A stretch of 64,000 bases of DNA, taken from the NCBI GenBank assembly GCA_944472155.2, contig OX235279.1:52735564-52799563 (forward strand), written 5' to 3'. Under the pieces are notes generated by a model, which was not told the DNA's origin, ran no database searches, and saw only the letters and a list, made by a program, of their open reading frames with translations. This DNA comes from Trichobilharzia szidati (taxonomy: Eukaryota; Platyhelminthes; Trematoda; Strigeidida; Schistosomatidae). Made by a program: the position numbers and the translations under genes. Shown piece by piece: positions 1 to 10,300 of the stretch (position 1 is the first letter of the stretch; every line of letters begins with the position of its first letter).

Positions 1-344
1 CTTGTTTTTCATTCATTGGGAAATGCGAGAAGTCTTAGGATACTGAGTATGGATTATCATATTCTAAATGCACCTTAGTGACTGTAGATTTTCGGAAACC
101 ACATGAGACTAATTTGTAGTTCTATTTTTTGAAATGTCAGTTTTTGTGTATTGCTAACTATTGTCCAGTGGTATAATAATAGTAAGACTATCCTATACAT
201 TTAATTATTCGCAAGCCTGTTTAACTTTCTCGATAAATTCTCATTCCAAATCAATGTGACCAAAATTACCCATTACCTTCGCAATATCTCCTTACGAATT
301 TGGTGGACACTAGACTCCAATTTAGTCACTGAAAACACCCACTG
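1..344. other. Unassigned AT-rich DNA left of the Penelope copy
   Basis: No coding potential or recognisable repeat was seen. If DNAI2 continues to the left, this is probably intronic for it, because the last DNAI2 exon found ends with a donor site at 4331. Confidence 0.4.
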
Positions 345-480
345 AGTCATGAAGAAAATGAAAGACAGTTCAACGAAGAAAATTCTCTTTATCGATCAAA
401 TCATCTTCAGAGGCTGTACAGTCGTGTTTACATTTACCGAAAATGTATAGTAGGCTATTATTGAGTCATAGTGGGTGACA
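345..480 (+). repeat. PLE-1 left inverted terminal repeat
   Basis: The reverse complement of this segment matches 1816-1952 closely. Both contain GCTGTACAGTCGT next to a conserved block TTTATCGATCAAATCATC. The inner ends agree over TGTCACC at 1817 against GGTGACA ending at 480. The outer ends fade gradually, so the limits are approximate. Confidence 0.8.
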
Positions 481-978
481 TAATTGATGGAGTGGCAATG
501 GGGTCACCATTGGGTTCTTTACTTGCAGACTGCTTGTTGGCAAGTCTGGAGAATAGTATGTTATGATCCACTATCGATAATTTCCATATATACCAAAGAT
601 ACTTGAATGATACTTTCGTCATATGTGACGAGAACATCAGCGTCGAAATGATAACTAAGGAGTTCAGCAGCTGCCATCATGCCATCCACTTCACGTCGGA
701 ATCAGAGATGAACTCGAAATTCCATTTTATGGATGTTTTTTCTAAAAAGGAGATCTGATGATTCGCTTCAAAGATCGATTGACAGAAAACCAACATAAAA
801 TGGTCAATACACGAATTTTCATAGTTGGGTTCCTTTGAGAAGAGAAAGAAATCTGATCCACTCCTTATCCTCAAGAATAAAAAGGATATGTTCCAGTGAT
901 ACAATCGACGGGGAACTGGAGTGACTCAGACAAGTACTCGTGTAAAATGGATATTCTCCTAGATTCATCGAGAGAAAC

Positions 979-1551
979 ATGAAATTAAAGCAAAAGCCTG
1001 AAAGAACCCAGACGGTGCCGAAAAAACTGCTATTTATGAGCGTTCAATTTAAAGGTGATGCCGCTGCTGAGATTCTGAAGAACCGCTTATGCAGATCACT
1101 GAGAAAAGCTTTCTTTGTGGCTGAGCTACGGATCAATTTCTACAGCCGACAAATGATCAATGGATGTGTGAAGGATAAACTGCCGTTTGGGGCCACTTCA
1201 ATGTGTGTTTATAAATTCACTTGCTCATGTGGAGCTAGTTATATTGGACGCACAAAGCGCACACTTTCCAAACACATATCTGAACATTATCTGGCATGGT
1301 TAGCAAAAGGACAATGCAAGGCAGTTACTAGCTCAATTCTCGAGCGATTGGTGAACTCAAGTCACGCAGCCTCACCAGAGCTGTCTTTCAAGATTATCTA
1401 CAAGATGAGGCCAAATGGTACAAAGGGAGTCAGGTTTCGGCATTTGTGTATGGTGGAGACGTTGGCAACTCTTCAATACAACCTCGAACTCTGTTTGTCC
1501 AGTCTCTTATTCTATCTTGGTCTTAACCTCTTCACTAGTCATTCCCTGTAA
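979..1551 (+). CDS. Penelope GIY-YIG endonuclease domain (element fragment)
   Basis: A 190-residue open frame starting at ATG 979. It carries the GIY-YIG core: VYK at residues 77-79 (the GIY position), two cysteines at 82 and 84, YIG at 88-90 followed by Arg 91, then a conserved tail with SSILERLVNSSHA and KGVRFRHLCMVETLA. In this family the domain nicks target DNA to prime reverse transcription. The frame is uninterrupted although the upstream RT is broken. The ATG is probably internal to the original polyprotein, not a real start. Some residues near the C-terminus look replaced, for example QYNLELCLSS where QYNPELC is usual. Confidence 0.8.
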   Translation: MKLKQKPERTQTVPKKLLFMSVQFKGDAAAEILKNRLCRSLRKAFFVAELRINFYSRQMINGCVKDKLPFGATSMCVYKFTCSCGASYIGRTKRTLSKHISEHYLAWLAKGQCKAVTSSILERLVNSSHAASPELSFKIIYKMRPNGTKGVRFRHLCMVETLATLQYNLELCLSSLLFYLGLNLFTSHSL

Positions 1552-1815
1552 AAAATCTTATATTTTTATTTTACTTTTAGTTTGCTTTCACTTTAATAGT
1601 TAACTCACTATTATCACTCTCATATGCTCCTTTTTGTACATATTCTCAACCTATTCACACTTGTTAAATTGACACTGAACTACCTTTATTCTCACTCAAT
1701 AACAGTTTTAACCTTATCAAATTTCTAATCCTTTCTTTCTTTGTGCCGTTGAGTACTACGTAATTTGCAACTTTATTTTTACTTCTAAAACCACTTCCGA
1801 GTAATTATATAAATA

Positions 1816-1952
1816 ATGTCACCCCATGTTACTCAATAATAGACTACTATACATTTTTGGCAAATGTAAATACGACTGTACAGCCTCTGAAGATGATTTG
1901 ATCGATAAAGAAAATTTCCTTTGCTGAATTGTGGAATTTACTCTTTATGAAT
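1816..1952 (-). repeat. PLE-1 right inverted terminal repeat
   Basis: Partner of the left arm at 345-480, in opposite orientation. The same motif (ATACGACTGTACAGC) and the same outer block (TTCAGCAAAGG in reverse complement) recur in the palindromic insertion at 57636-57845, so both belong to one family. Confidence 0.8.
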
Positions 1953-2074
1953 AAAGATTTTATTTACGGACGGCCGTAGCTGAAATCGCCATTAAACTTC
2001 TGCCAACAGTACTAATTGGTGTTTGCATATTATCCAATTCACTTACCCAATTTTTTATTCCTTTACAATCCCAG

Positions 2075-2290
2075 TGGAACACAGGGCTTCAAGATAGACT
2101 CCTGAACTTTCAATAACAGTGCTGTTGACTTTTTACGGGATGGGGTTGCTAGCCTCATGCTCAACCTTCCCTCTTTACCAGTCTTATTACTAGCTTAGCA
2201 AGGTAAAGGAGTGCGTCGGCCGGAGATCGAACCCAGGACCACCTGCGTGGTTGGCGAGCATTCTACCAATGTGCCACCTACCTATAAACA
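2075..2290 (-). mobile_element. tRNA-derived SINE, family beta
   Basis: Read on the minus strand it begins with a pol III-like box A (TGGCACATTGGTAGAATGC) and box B (GGGTTCGATCT), about the spacing of a tRNA. A longer unrelated body follows. Its 3' end is TTGAAGCCCTGTGTTCCACT, closely matching the 3' end of the RTE-B LINE at 55340-55365. A second copy lies at 40745-40959. It is not a functional tRNA, because no cloverleaf 3' half follows box B. Confidence 0.7.
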
Positions 2291-2844
2291 GGTATAATAT
2301 ACTTTTTCACATAATTAACTTCACTACAAAGTAGTACGTACATGTATTCACCTCTATAAAACTGAACATAGTGGTATCAAACATTGCAGCAGAACAACAT
2401 GAATTTATTTATTGGCTCTCTCCAGGTGCGTACAGCCTATATTATAATTTAAATGTTTACATATATCGAAGAGACTTCATTTAAACGAACCTAATGATCT
2501 GAACAGTTTAATCTCTAACACCTGGCAGGCCTGAACTACCAAGCAGACTATTTAGAGTGATCTAGAATATTTGAAAGAAACAAAATGGACTTAGTCTTCC
2601 ACGAATTACTGAGTCTATTAGAATAAAACGTCTCGGTCCTCGTCATGTGTTCGAAAGGAAAACGTAATCAACCTTAATTTACCCTGACAACTTGATTTCC
2701 CATTATTACGAATCTAACATGTTTATCAATAAAGCAATTTTGAATGTAATCTATACGCCATCCTAAACAAATTCTATCACGATAAATTTATTTTTAATAA
2801 ATTTTAACACAAATCATTGATTGAATCTCGTATTCCATACTAGA

Positions 2845-3255
2845 TAAGTTTATTTTGTTGTAAAGCTCACAGTGATACGCTATTGATAACTGGACGGGTT
2901 TTCGGTCGCAGTTTATTACGCATCACCATATCAATGAAATTATGTTGGGTGTACAATTATACCTAACCTCCACTGTATTCAAATTCCAAAATAAAATATG
3001 CAAACAAACAAATAGGGTGGCAATGGAATCACAAATACTCCCAACACTTGCAGATACATTCACAGATGGTTGGGAACGTCGAGCTCTTAGGACGTTTTAT
3101 CCTGATCCTAGGTGATAGCGGAGATATGTGGATGACACATCCACTGTATTAAAATCTGAACAGATCCCTAAGTTCTCCACACGTATAAACTCAGTTGTAG
3201 GTGGAATCCCATTCACTCTTGAGTTAGAATTAGTCAGAAACAGGATAGTGGGTTA
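2845..3255 (+). mobile_element. Penelope-like RT fragment (PLE-2)
   Basis: Bases 3010-3240 translate, with one stop and one shift, to Penelope RT: GVAMESQILPTLADTF, then ERRALRTFYPDPR, then RRYVDDTSTV, which carries the catalytic YVDD. It is a different family from PLE-1. The preceding 2845-3000 contains GCTCACAGTGATACGCTATT. This resembles the arms of the hairpin at 6913-7038 and may be this family's terminal repeat. A SINE follows directly. Confidence 0.65.
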
Positions 3256-3289
3256 GATACTATTTTATTTGATTTTTATTTTTATTACA

Positions 3290-3470
3290 GCTTGATTCCA
3301 CACCGTATTTTCAGAACAATTATGGAATTTTCAGCATGGATATCGGTAGCCCAAATTTACAGGCCGACCATAGATATCGGGTGTGCGCCGGCAGGGGATC
3401 GAACCCCGGACCATGTGCATGGTCGGCGGGAGTCCTAACCACTGTGCCACCGAGGCATCCGTAGAAAACT
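3290..3470 (-). mobile_element. tRNA-derived SINE, family alpha
   Basis: The minus strand starts with box A (TGGCACAGTGGTTAGGAC) and box B (GGTTCGATCCC). The body contains CATATCCATGC-type sequence ending in GAAAATTCC and an A/T-rich tail. A second diverged copy is at 16012-16180. The shared body outside the promoter boxes shows this is one family and not two decayed tRNA genes. Confidence 0.7.
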
Positions 3471-4331
3471 GACACATTCTAACAAACACTTAGACTTTGG
3501 TTCATCCCACCCAAAATCGGTAAAGGCACGTAGTCAAGTGAATGTGAATTCGTGTTATATAAAATAAACTTATCTAATGTGCATGTTCGTTCTACCACAG
3601 TGCCCAAATACTATACTTACATAATTTCTTGTATTCACTATGGTATAACTGATTTCTACCAAATGAATTTTTGTAGGTCAAACGTTTAAATACGATGTGA
3701 TGTGATGAATAAATGGACAAATAAGACTAATTGTAACACTGAATGACTGCATTTTCCCTCACTCTCCTGAGTGTTCTCTCTCCTTTCCTTAAGGCATTAA
3801 ACTAGACTTGTATTTTGCATCCTATTATGTGTATCATCTCTTCTTGACGCGCTCGAAAATGTGAATGTAAGTTAGAATTCCTCTTTTAGAAGGCGTTTAT
3901 TTGTTTTGAAGCTCACTGAGGACTACTCATAGACATAAGTGCGTCCATTATTCAGTAAGCAAACCTTTTGCATGGAATTTCCAAGCAACCCTGCGGCTCA
4001 TCCTGTTGATAAAAGGTCTTATGAACCTAAGGTTAGACTGATATCCTTGAAATTACCCAAACGAAATGGCCGTCACACACAACCTGTCAGAGTTTTGAGT
4101 TCAAATATATGCCATCATTATTATATTACAACAAGAGTTGATTCAACTGATTTCAATCTGAGATGTTACCAACGGTTCTACACCTAGTTTCACTTCTAAA
4201 TACCAATATCATCATGAGCTGCATAACAGTTTTTTTACCCTCTATGAACAGTCAGAAAATATGCACATCAAAAGGTGGTGCTCACTAGCCATAATCAAGG
4301 TAATATGAAAACATCTTTAATACTGACTTAC

Positions 4332-7300
4332 TGCCCCTTGGAGTTTTTGTTTACGTAGTTTTATCTCCCGATGTCTTGCGTCCAGAATTTTCTCACGGTG
4401 GGTTTCTCTCTCGAACATAGAGGTTATTAAAGCTTTTTCGTTTTTCGATTGGGTCCAAAATCCTTCAGAGAGTTCCAGAACTGTGCACACTCCACTGTGC
4501 GATCCTGTTGCAATAAGTCGACCTTGTTCTTGAACTCTGAGGCAATGAAGCGGTTCGTCACAAATCTGTCTTTTGAGATGAGATAAGAAGTGGAATGACA
4601 CAAGTTCACTTCAGGATACAATGAAGAGAGAATTAGCACTGCCAATGTATAAATGAACTCGACAAATACTAATTATCTTTTTCCAGTTATTTCCCTATAT
4701 TATACTCAAGAAAGAACTGTCATTGGAATGAGCATTACTATTTTTTCGAACACCTTAATTTGTTACTTAGTATTTTGTTGCCTTGATAGGGAATTAGTGC
4801 CGTTTGCCTCATTTGACTTTGTCTCTACGCTTTTATAAATATTTTATTCACCAAGACCAAGGTTCTATTAAAGTCAATCTCGTCTATTCTTATTAGATCT
4901 TGCCTAAAATTAACAGTCATGAGTTTTCCAACTTCTTCCATTATTTCTTCTGTTTTACTGGTTGTGATCTTGCGGTCTGTTACAGCCTAACTGTTGGAAT
5001 AGTTTCAGTCAAAAACATATACTGTTAAGTCATGTCGAATTCATATCTATTTGTGCATCTACTCAAAAGTTAGATGTTAGCAAGAGCATATGTGGCTACG
5101 CATAAAAATAAACATCAAAATTGTCGTTACCAACACTATAATAACAAAAGGAAATAAACAAAAGAAAAGATACAAATGAGAGTTCCATAAAAATATGTAA
5201 AATGAATAAAATCATCATCACGATAGAACATTCAAAAAGTGTACAAGATAATTCAATTCCAGCATATCCCAAGTAGTGCTCTCTGAATGAAATTGTGTTT
5301 TCAAGACAAGAATTAAAGACATGAGTGAAATAGCATGCGGAACAATTAGATGTGGATGGTAAACGCAGGCGTGCTATGCACAGACCCAATAGTGTTTTAT
5401 GAAATATAGGTCCCACTGATAATTTACTATGATCATCAACCAACAGAATTATGAAGGTGAAGTTATGAATCGACGAATGTCTACTGACTAAAATAAATAC
5501 GGGTTACCTTAGTTGTCTAGATATTAGAATGATTGGCTAGTACTATGTGGATATAGCTATCTGTGAAACATACTGTAGCTGTGGGGATTAATTAGTATGT
5601 CAGCTCAATCCACTTTTAGCCTTTCATCAAGAAGAAAACGCGAAATCAGATGCGATATTTGTAAATTACACAGTTCTCCTTGGAAACTCAAACTATTCAG
5701 ATAGCTACAAGCTGCTGAGAACTCACACAGTAATCAAGTGCCTTTTGAAGGACGTTCTCCTAGGCTGAAAGCCACTTTACTCGTCATCTTCATTGCTTCT
5801 CATCAGTATAGCCAGTGTTCGTCTATAATATATAGATGGTCACCAGCTAAACACAAATCTGCCGGATTTGACAGTTAACTGTAGTAGCCGGTAAAACCGA
5901 TATTCACACATCAATCTGGTTAGGATGATCAGCATGAAGTCGCAAAAAACACCAGTACACGCTAAAGCATGATCAGAATCTAGAAAACTGTTTCAGAAGA
6001 AGAGATAGTTCTGTTAGTTATCCTAGTTGATACCGGTTTGGTCTGTCTGAGTCCAGGCTTGAGTGACAGACGCCAGGCGTCAGGTAGTACTAAGGGAGTG
6101 ACTGTGCAAGAAATTGGTGTCCACTAAAAATAAGCATCGGCCCTACCCCTTGGCGTAACAGTGACACCGATGATACTAGGCATCCGAATAAACTCACATA
6201 AAACTTACAGTTTCAGTTAATACGTGGGGAAATCATTCGGAGCACCCCACAGGGATCCTGTATGTAGATCTCTTTGATGCAGCCTACTTCAATCGCGATG
6301 CTTTCGAAGATTTCCGCTAAACCTGTGCGTCTTTCGATCCCAATTAACATGTAAACTTAAACGTGACGAATTGTATCATTATGGCCTACTAAGATATGTC
6401 TCTGGAGGTCAGAATTCTGAAAGCGACTATTTAGAGAATCAAAACGGCACAAACAGACTAAGATATGAAATAACAACGAACACTCCATGAAAATAAATAT
6501 AACAACAAACGTATGTGTGATAGAGATCAAACAAGACGGTTCATATATGAGGATGGTAATATAATGGTAATAAGTCAAATGGCTGGATGTATCACTGATT
6601 TTTCGGCAGGAATAATAGCTTGGAAGAGCATTAAGATAAGTTGGACCTTTCATTGAAATGTCGCGCCATATTTTCGCCAGGGCTCAGATACTGCCTATGT
6701 GAGCAAATCAAGGCAGATAATTGTCCTAGGAGACCGGTCTCCGTATCTGACTTAGTGGAGCGAAGTGAGGATCTCAGTACTCGTAATTAATGATGATCAA
6801 AATAGGTTCGTCTGCCATTCGTTTGTTTGAAGATTCTGGAGCCCATGTATGCCAAAAGTTGACAGACATTGTTTATAAGAATAGAACGTGAGCACTGTGG
6901 TAGAGTGTAATTCCATCACAGATTAAATTTATTTGATAAAAGCACTCAGTGATACAGTATTATTTACTGACATATAAATAATAATAAATAGTACTGTATC
7001 ACTGTGTGCTTTTATCAAATAAATTTAATCTATGATGGACAGTCATGATTTTCCGAATTTCCCAAGTCAATTTTCATATCTGCAGTTCAGCTATTCGAAG
7101 TGGACATCTGCAATCGTTCATTCACTCGCAGTCGTATGGACGAACTCCAACAAGCAAGTTGTTGAAGGCATTGTCACACATGAATTAGCATCAGAATTGG
7201 TGACGAATACGCTCCAGTTTTCCACTTTCTCATTCTGTAGAAAATGGTATGCAATTTTGAACACCCCTTTAAATTCAATAGATAAGTATGCTTGGATGTT

Positions 7301-10300
7301 TCTTTCTTTTACTCCCCAATTGTTTTATCATATTTTCGCCTATATTGGTGTTCGATTATTTAGTGTGGCGCATCACTTTGTACTTATGTGGTGCCAAGTT
7401 TACCTTTAAATAAACAATCGATAACTACTACGTAGTAGTCCAGTTTAGCAGACCTCAAATCAGCAGATTTGGTATAAGGAATACAGATGGAGATAGGAAA
7501 GTGAGAGACATAATCATAGTTTGCTGAACAAAGTCTGGAAATGTGGGAGGACTACAAGTTTCACATCTTAAGCATTATTACCACTGCTTTGTTTTAATCG
7601 AAAAAGAATAAAACATGAAAGTTAGTCAACAAGATCTTGAAGTTGTGTCTGTAGCAGCAACTAATGTGCTAAGCCTGATACCATTGTTTGTTTCTTTAAG
7701 TGGGATAGGAATCGAGTGAAATGAAGTAAACAGTGAGTGAGTGAGTGAGTGAGCAACATATGTCACTAGTTTATTTATTCTCAGACTGTTAATTTTAGCC
7801 TTATTGACTATTGGATAGATTCAGTTGCTTAAATTTTCATTTACAGAACATTATTCACATATTTTTAACCAGAATTAAAAATCAACGTACCTGAATATTG
7901 AGAGCCGGTGCTTCCTGCTTGAATATAATGTCCCAAACGCTTAATGTTCCGTCCAGACAAGTAGTGAAAAATACAGCTGGTCGAACAGGGCTCCAACATC
8001 CATCAGAAAGACCATAGTCATGGTTGGCTGTCCACATTATAGCAGAATCTCGAATATCTTCCGACCATATTCGAGCAGTCCAGTCACCAACACTAAGGAA
8101 GTTCTTCGGAAAAAATGGATTTCTCTGCAATGCGTAAACTGGTCCAATGTGTCCAGGATATGCAGCAACAATTTTTTCTGCAGGTGTCTTGCCTTTCCGG
8201 TTACAAGAGATGATAATCCCCTGAAAGCCAGAAAGGTTTCTTTTATGAAACGGATTTTTTCTTTTTATTAAATTGCATGTGTAATATTGCTGGAAACTGA
8301 CACATTTTCAAGCATCAGAGTAAAACGATCCACTTTGTTTAAACTTCCGAAACAATCTGAACCTAAGTGAAAGATGTGGAACTGTAAAGTGTTCAGCAAA
8401 CATAACCTGACAGTTTGCGAATGGTAAATAGCAGTTGATAAACAGCTGGGTTCGTTTCTCAAAGAAAAATGAGTCTCTTTACTGATTATTGGTGACACAA
8501 GATGCGCTTTATAGACTCTTTGTTAACAATCCAAATTAATAAAACCCAATGATCCACTGGTTGAATCTTAACTGCAAAATTTCAGCTTAATCGAATCATA
8601 ACAGAAGTTAGTTTCCTGTAATTTTTTAACTTCTTGGGACCACGATTATAAGATGAATCCACCTTCGAAAGCTTTGGACAATCGCACAGTACTTCTGGTA
8701 ATAGGCGACCTATGAGAGAAACAAAAAATTATGACCCCTAAGATGAGTGATATGATGGCGAGGTACCTGTGTCAGATGTTAATTTCTTACTTTTTATCCC
8801 CTGTCAGTGACGCACTTTATTTTTGTTAAGCAGATCGATGAATGGTGTTTAAGCAGTTGAAATAATCAAGTCTGGACCAGGGTTGATCTGGGAGGCTCCG
8901 GATTTTGCAAGACAAAGTGAGTAACATGGGTTTTATTGATAGAGAGCAATGATCAAGTAAACTTGCATTTTTAATTAAGGTATTCGAAATACGAATATTG
9001 CGAAGTAATGTCAGACTGCTACTAGTTACCGTAGGCCAAGTAGTCAAAGTTAGATAAAGGAAGAAATACATTATTTGCCTCATAAACAACTTTAAATGTG
9101 TGGGATTTACGCCGAACAACACAATCTTCATCTCCGACTAAAATTGTCTATTCAGTTAGTAACCAATCATAAATAAGCTCTCACGACTGGATGTCGATGT
9201 ATCTATTTTCCAGTTTTACCCACTTGGATTAAACAAACAATGGATTCGAGTCTCAATGCGACCACCACCAAGTACTGGTACACAGGACTCCATTGACAGT
9301 CAACACTAACAGAATAACAAAATAATTCCATAACTATTTGAAAACACATTCTTTCCGAGGATAGAACACAATTCCTTTATCCTTGATATATTCCCACAAA
9401 GAGGTGTAGATACAGCATGATGTGAAAAGTCGCATGAAGTATTTGATTTTAACCGACAAGAGGCAGTTGATGGGAAGTACCAAGAGTAAGTCTTATCCCC
9501 CTTAATGAGGAAAAGCATGTCAGTCGCAACAAACAAACAACCATCCGTGACCTAGAGTTAATGCTCAAAACTTGTAACTGGAAAGTTGGAGCTGTAAAGC
9601 AACACAAGTAATCTAAAATTTGAATATATCGCCAGTCTCCTATTTCCTATACACGGGATTTCTAGAAATTTTCATATGATTCTGACGATTTTATGTTAAA
9701 TTGATTGACATTCCATCTTACAGGTTATTCAAATGACAAACATAAATTTATCATATGCAATTAAAGCAACACTTCAAAATTCTTCTGAAGATAATTGGAA
9801 TTGATAGCCGTGCCCTCTATATATTTAACTTCACAAGTGGATAATTTGAAAACCAATCTACGACTTCATAAATCAACGGCGTTAAACTCTGCATTTGGTC
9901 GGCACAGTTATTTTGCTTTAGAAATACTCCACTGAAAGTCTTCAATTACTTGCTGATAAGTGTGAAAACTATTGGCTTCACTTAGCCTAGTCCTAATACA
10001 CTTTTCACTACTGAATGTGTAGCATTCTCCCCTCATCATATTCAACATCCAACTCTAATATTGATGAATGAGTAAGATTCTGTGATAGTGAGTACTGACT
10101 AGTAGGTAATACCAAGGTTTCCTAAAAAGTAGTGGATGTCAGAAGAATTAGATAGCGCGCACTTTAGGGCAGCAAACCTTAGAAAAATACGCAACATCAA
10201 GATGGTTAATTTGCACGCTCTCCTATTAACCACTACAGGGGGTCACTAATAAGAAACGAAACTATGCACAAATAGTGCACTAGAGAGAGAAAGAGAAAGA

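Larger units (their letters stand above)
345..1952 (+). mobile_element. Penelope-like element (PLE-1), 5'-truncated, with inverted terminal repeats
   Basis: A Penelope-like retroelement, the class whose reverse transcriptase is fused to a GIY-YIG endonuclease. Bases 481-740 encode the C-terminal end of the RT, with the family-typical motif DGVAMGSPLG followed by LLAD and then RYLNDTF where RYVDDTF is usual. A stop interrupts the frame near 565. The GIY-YIG endonuclease follows at 979-1551. The element is bounded by two copies of one sequence in opposite orientation (about 345-480 and 1816-1952), as is common for these elements. It resembles the Penelope-like group known from Schistosoma. It is broken in the RT and lacks the RT N-terminus, so it should be inactive. 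Confidence 0.8.
4566..7890. other. DNAI2 intron 5
   Basis: Non-coding between the exons at 7891-8220 and 4332-4565. Apart from the hairpin at 6913-7038, a short perfect palindrome near 6730 (GGAGACCGGTCTCC) and an AGTG tandem at 7732-7753, nothing recognisable was seen. Confidence 0.6.

Noticed and set aside
2200..2290. tRNA gene
   Set aside because: Box A and box B are present, but acceptor stem and T-arm pairing fail and the same body recurs at 40745; it is a SINE head.
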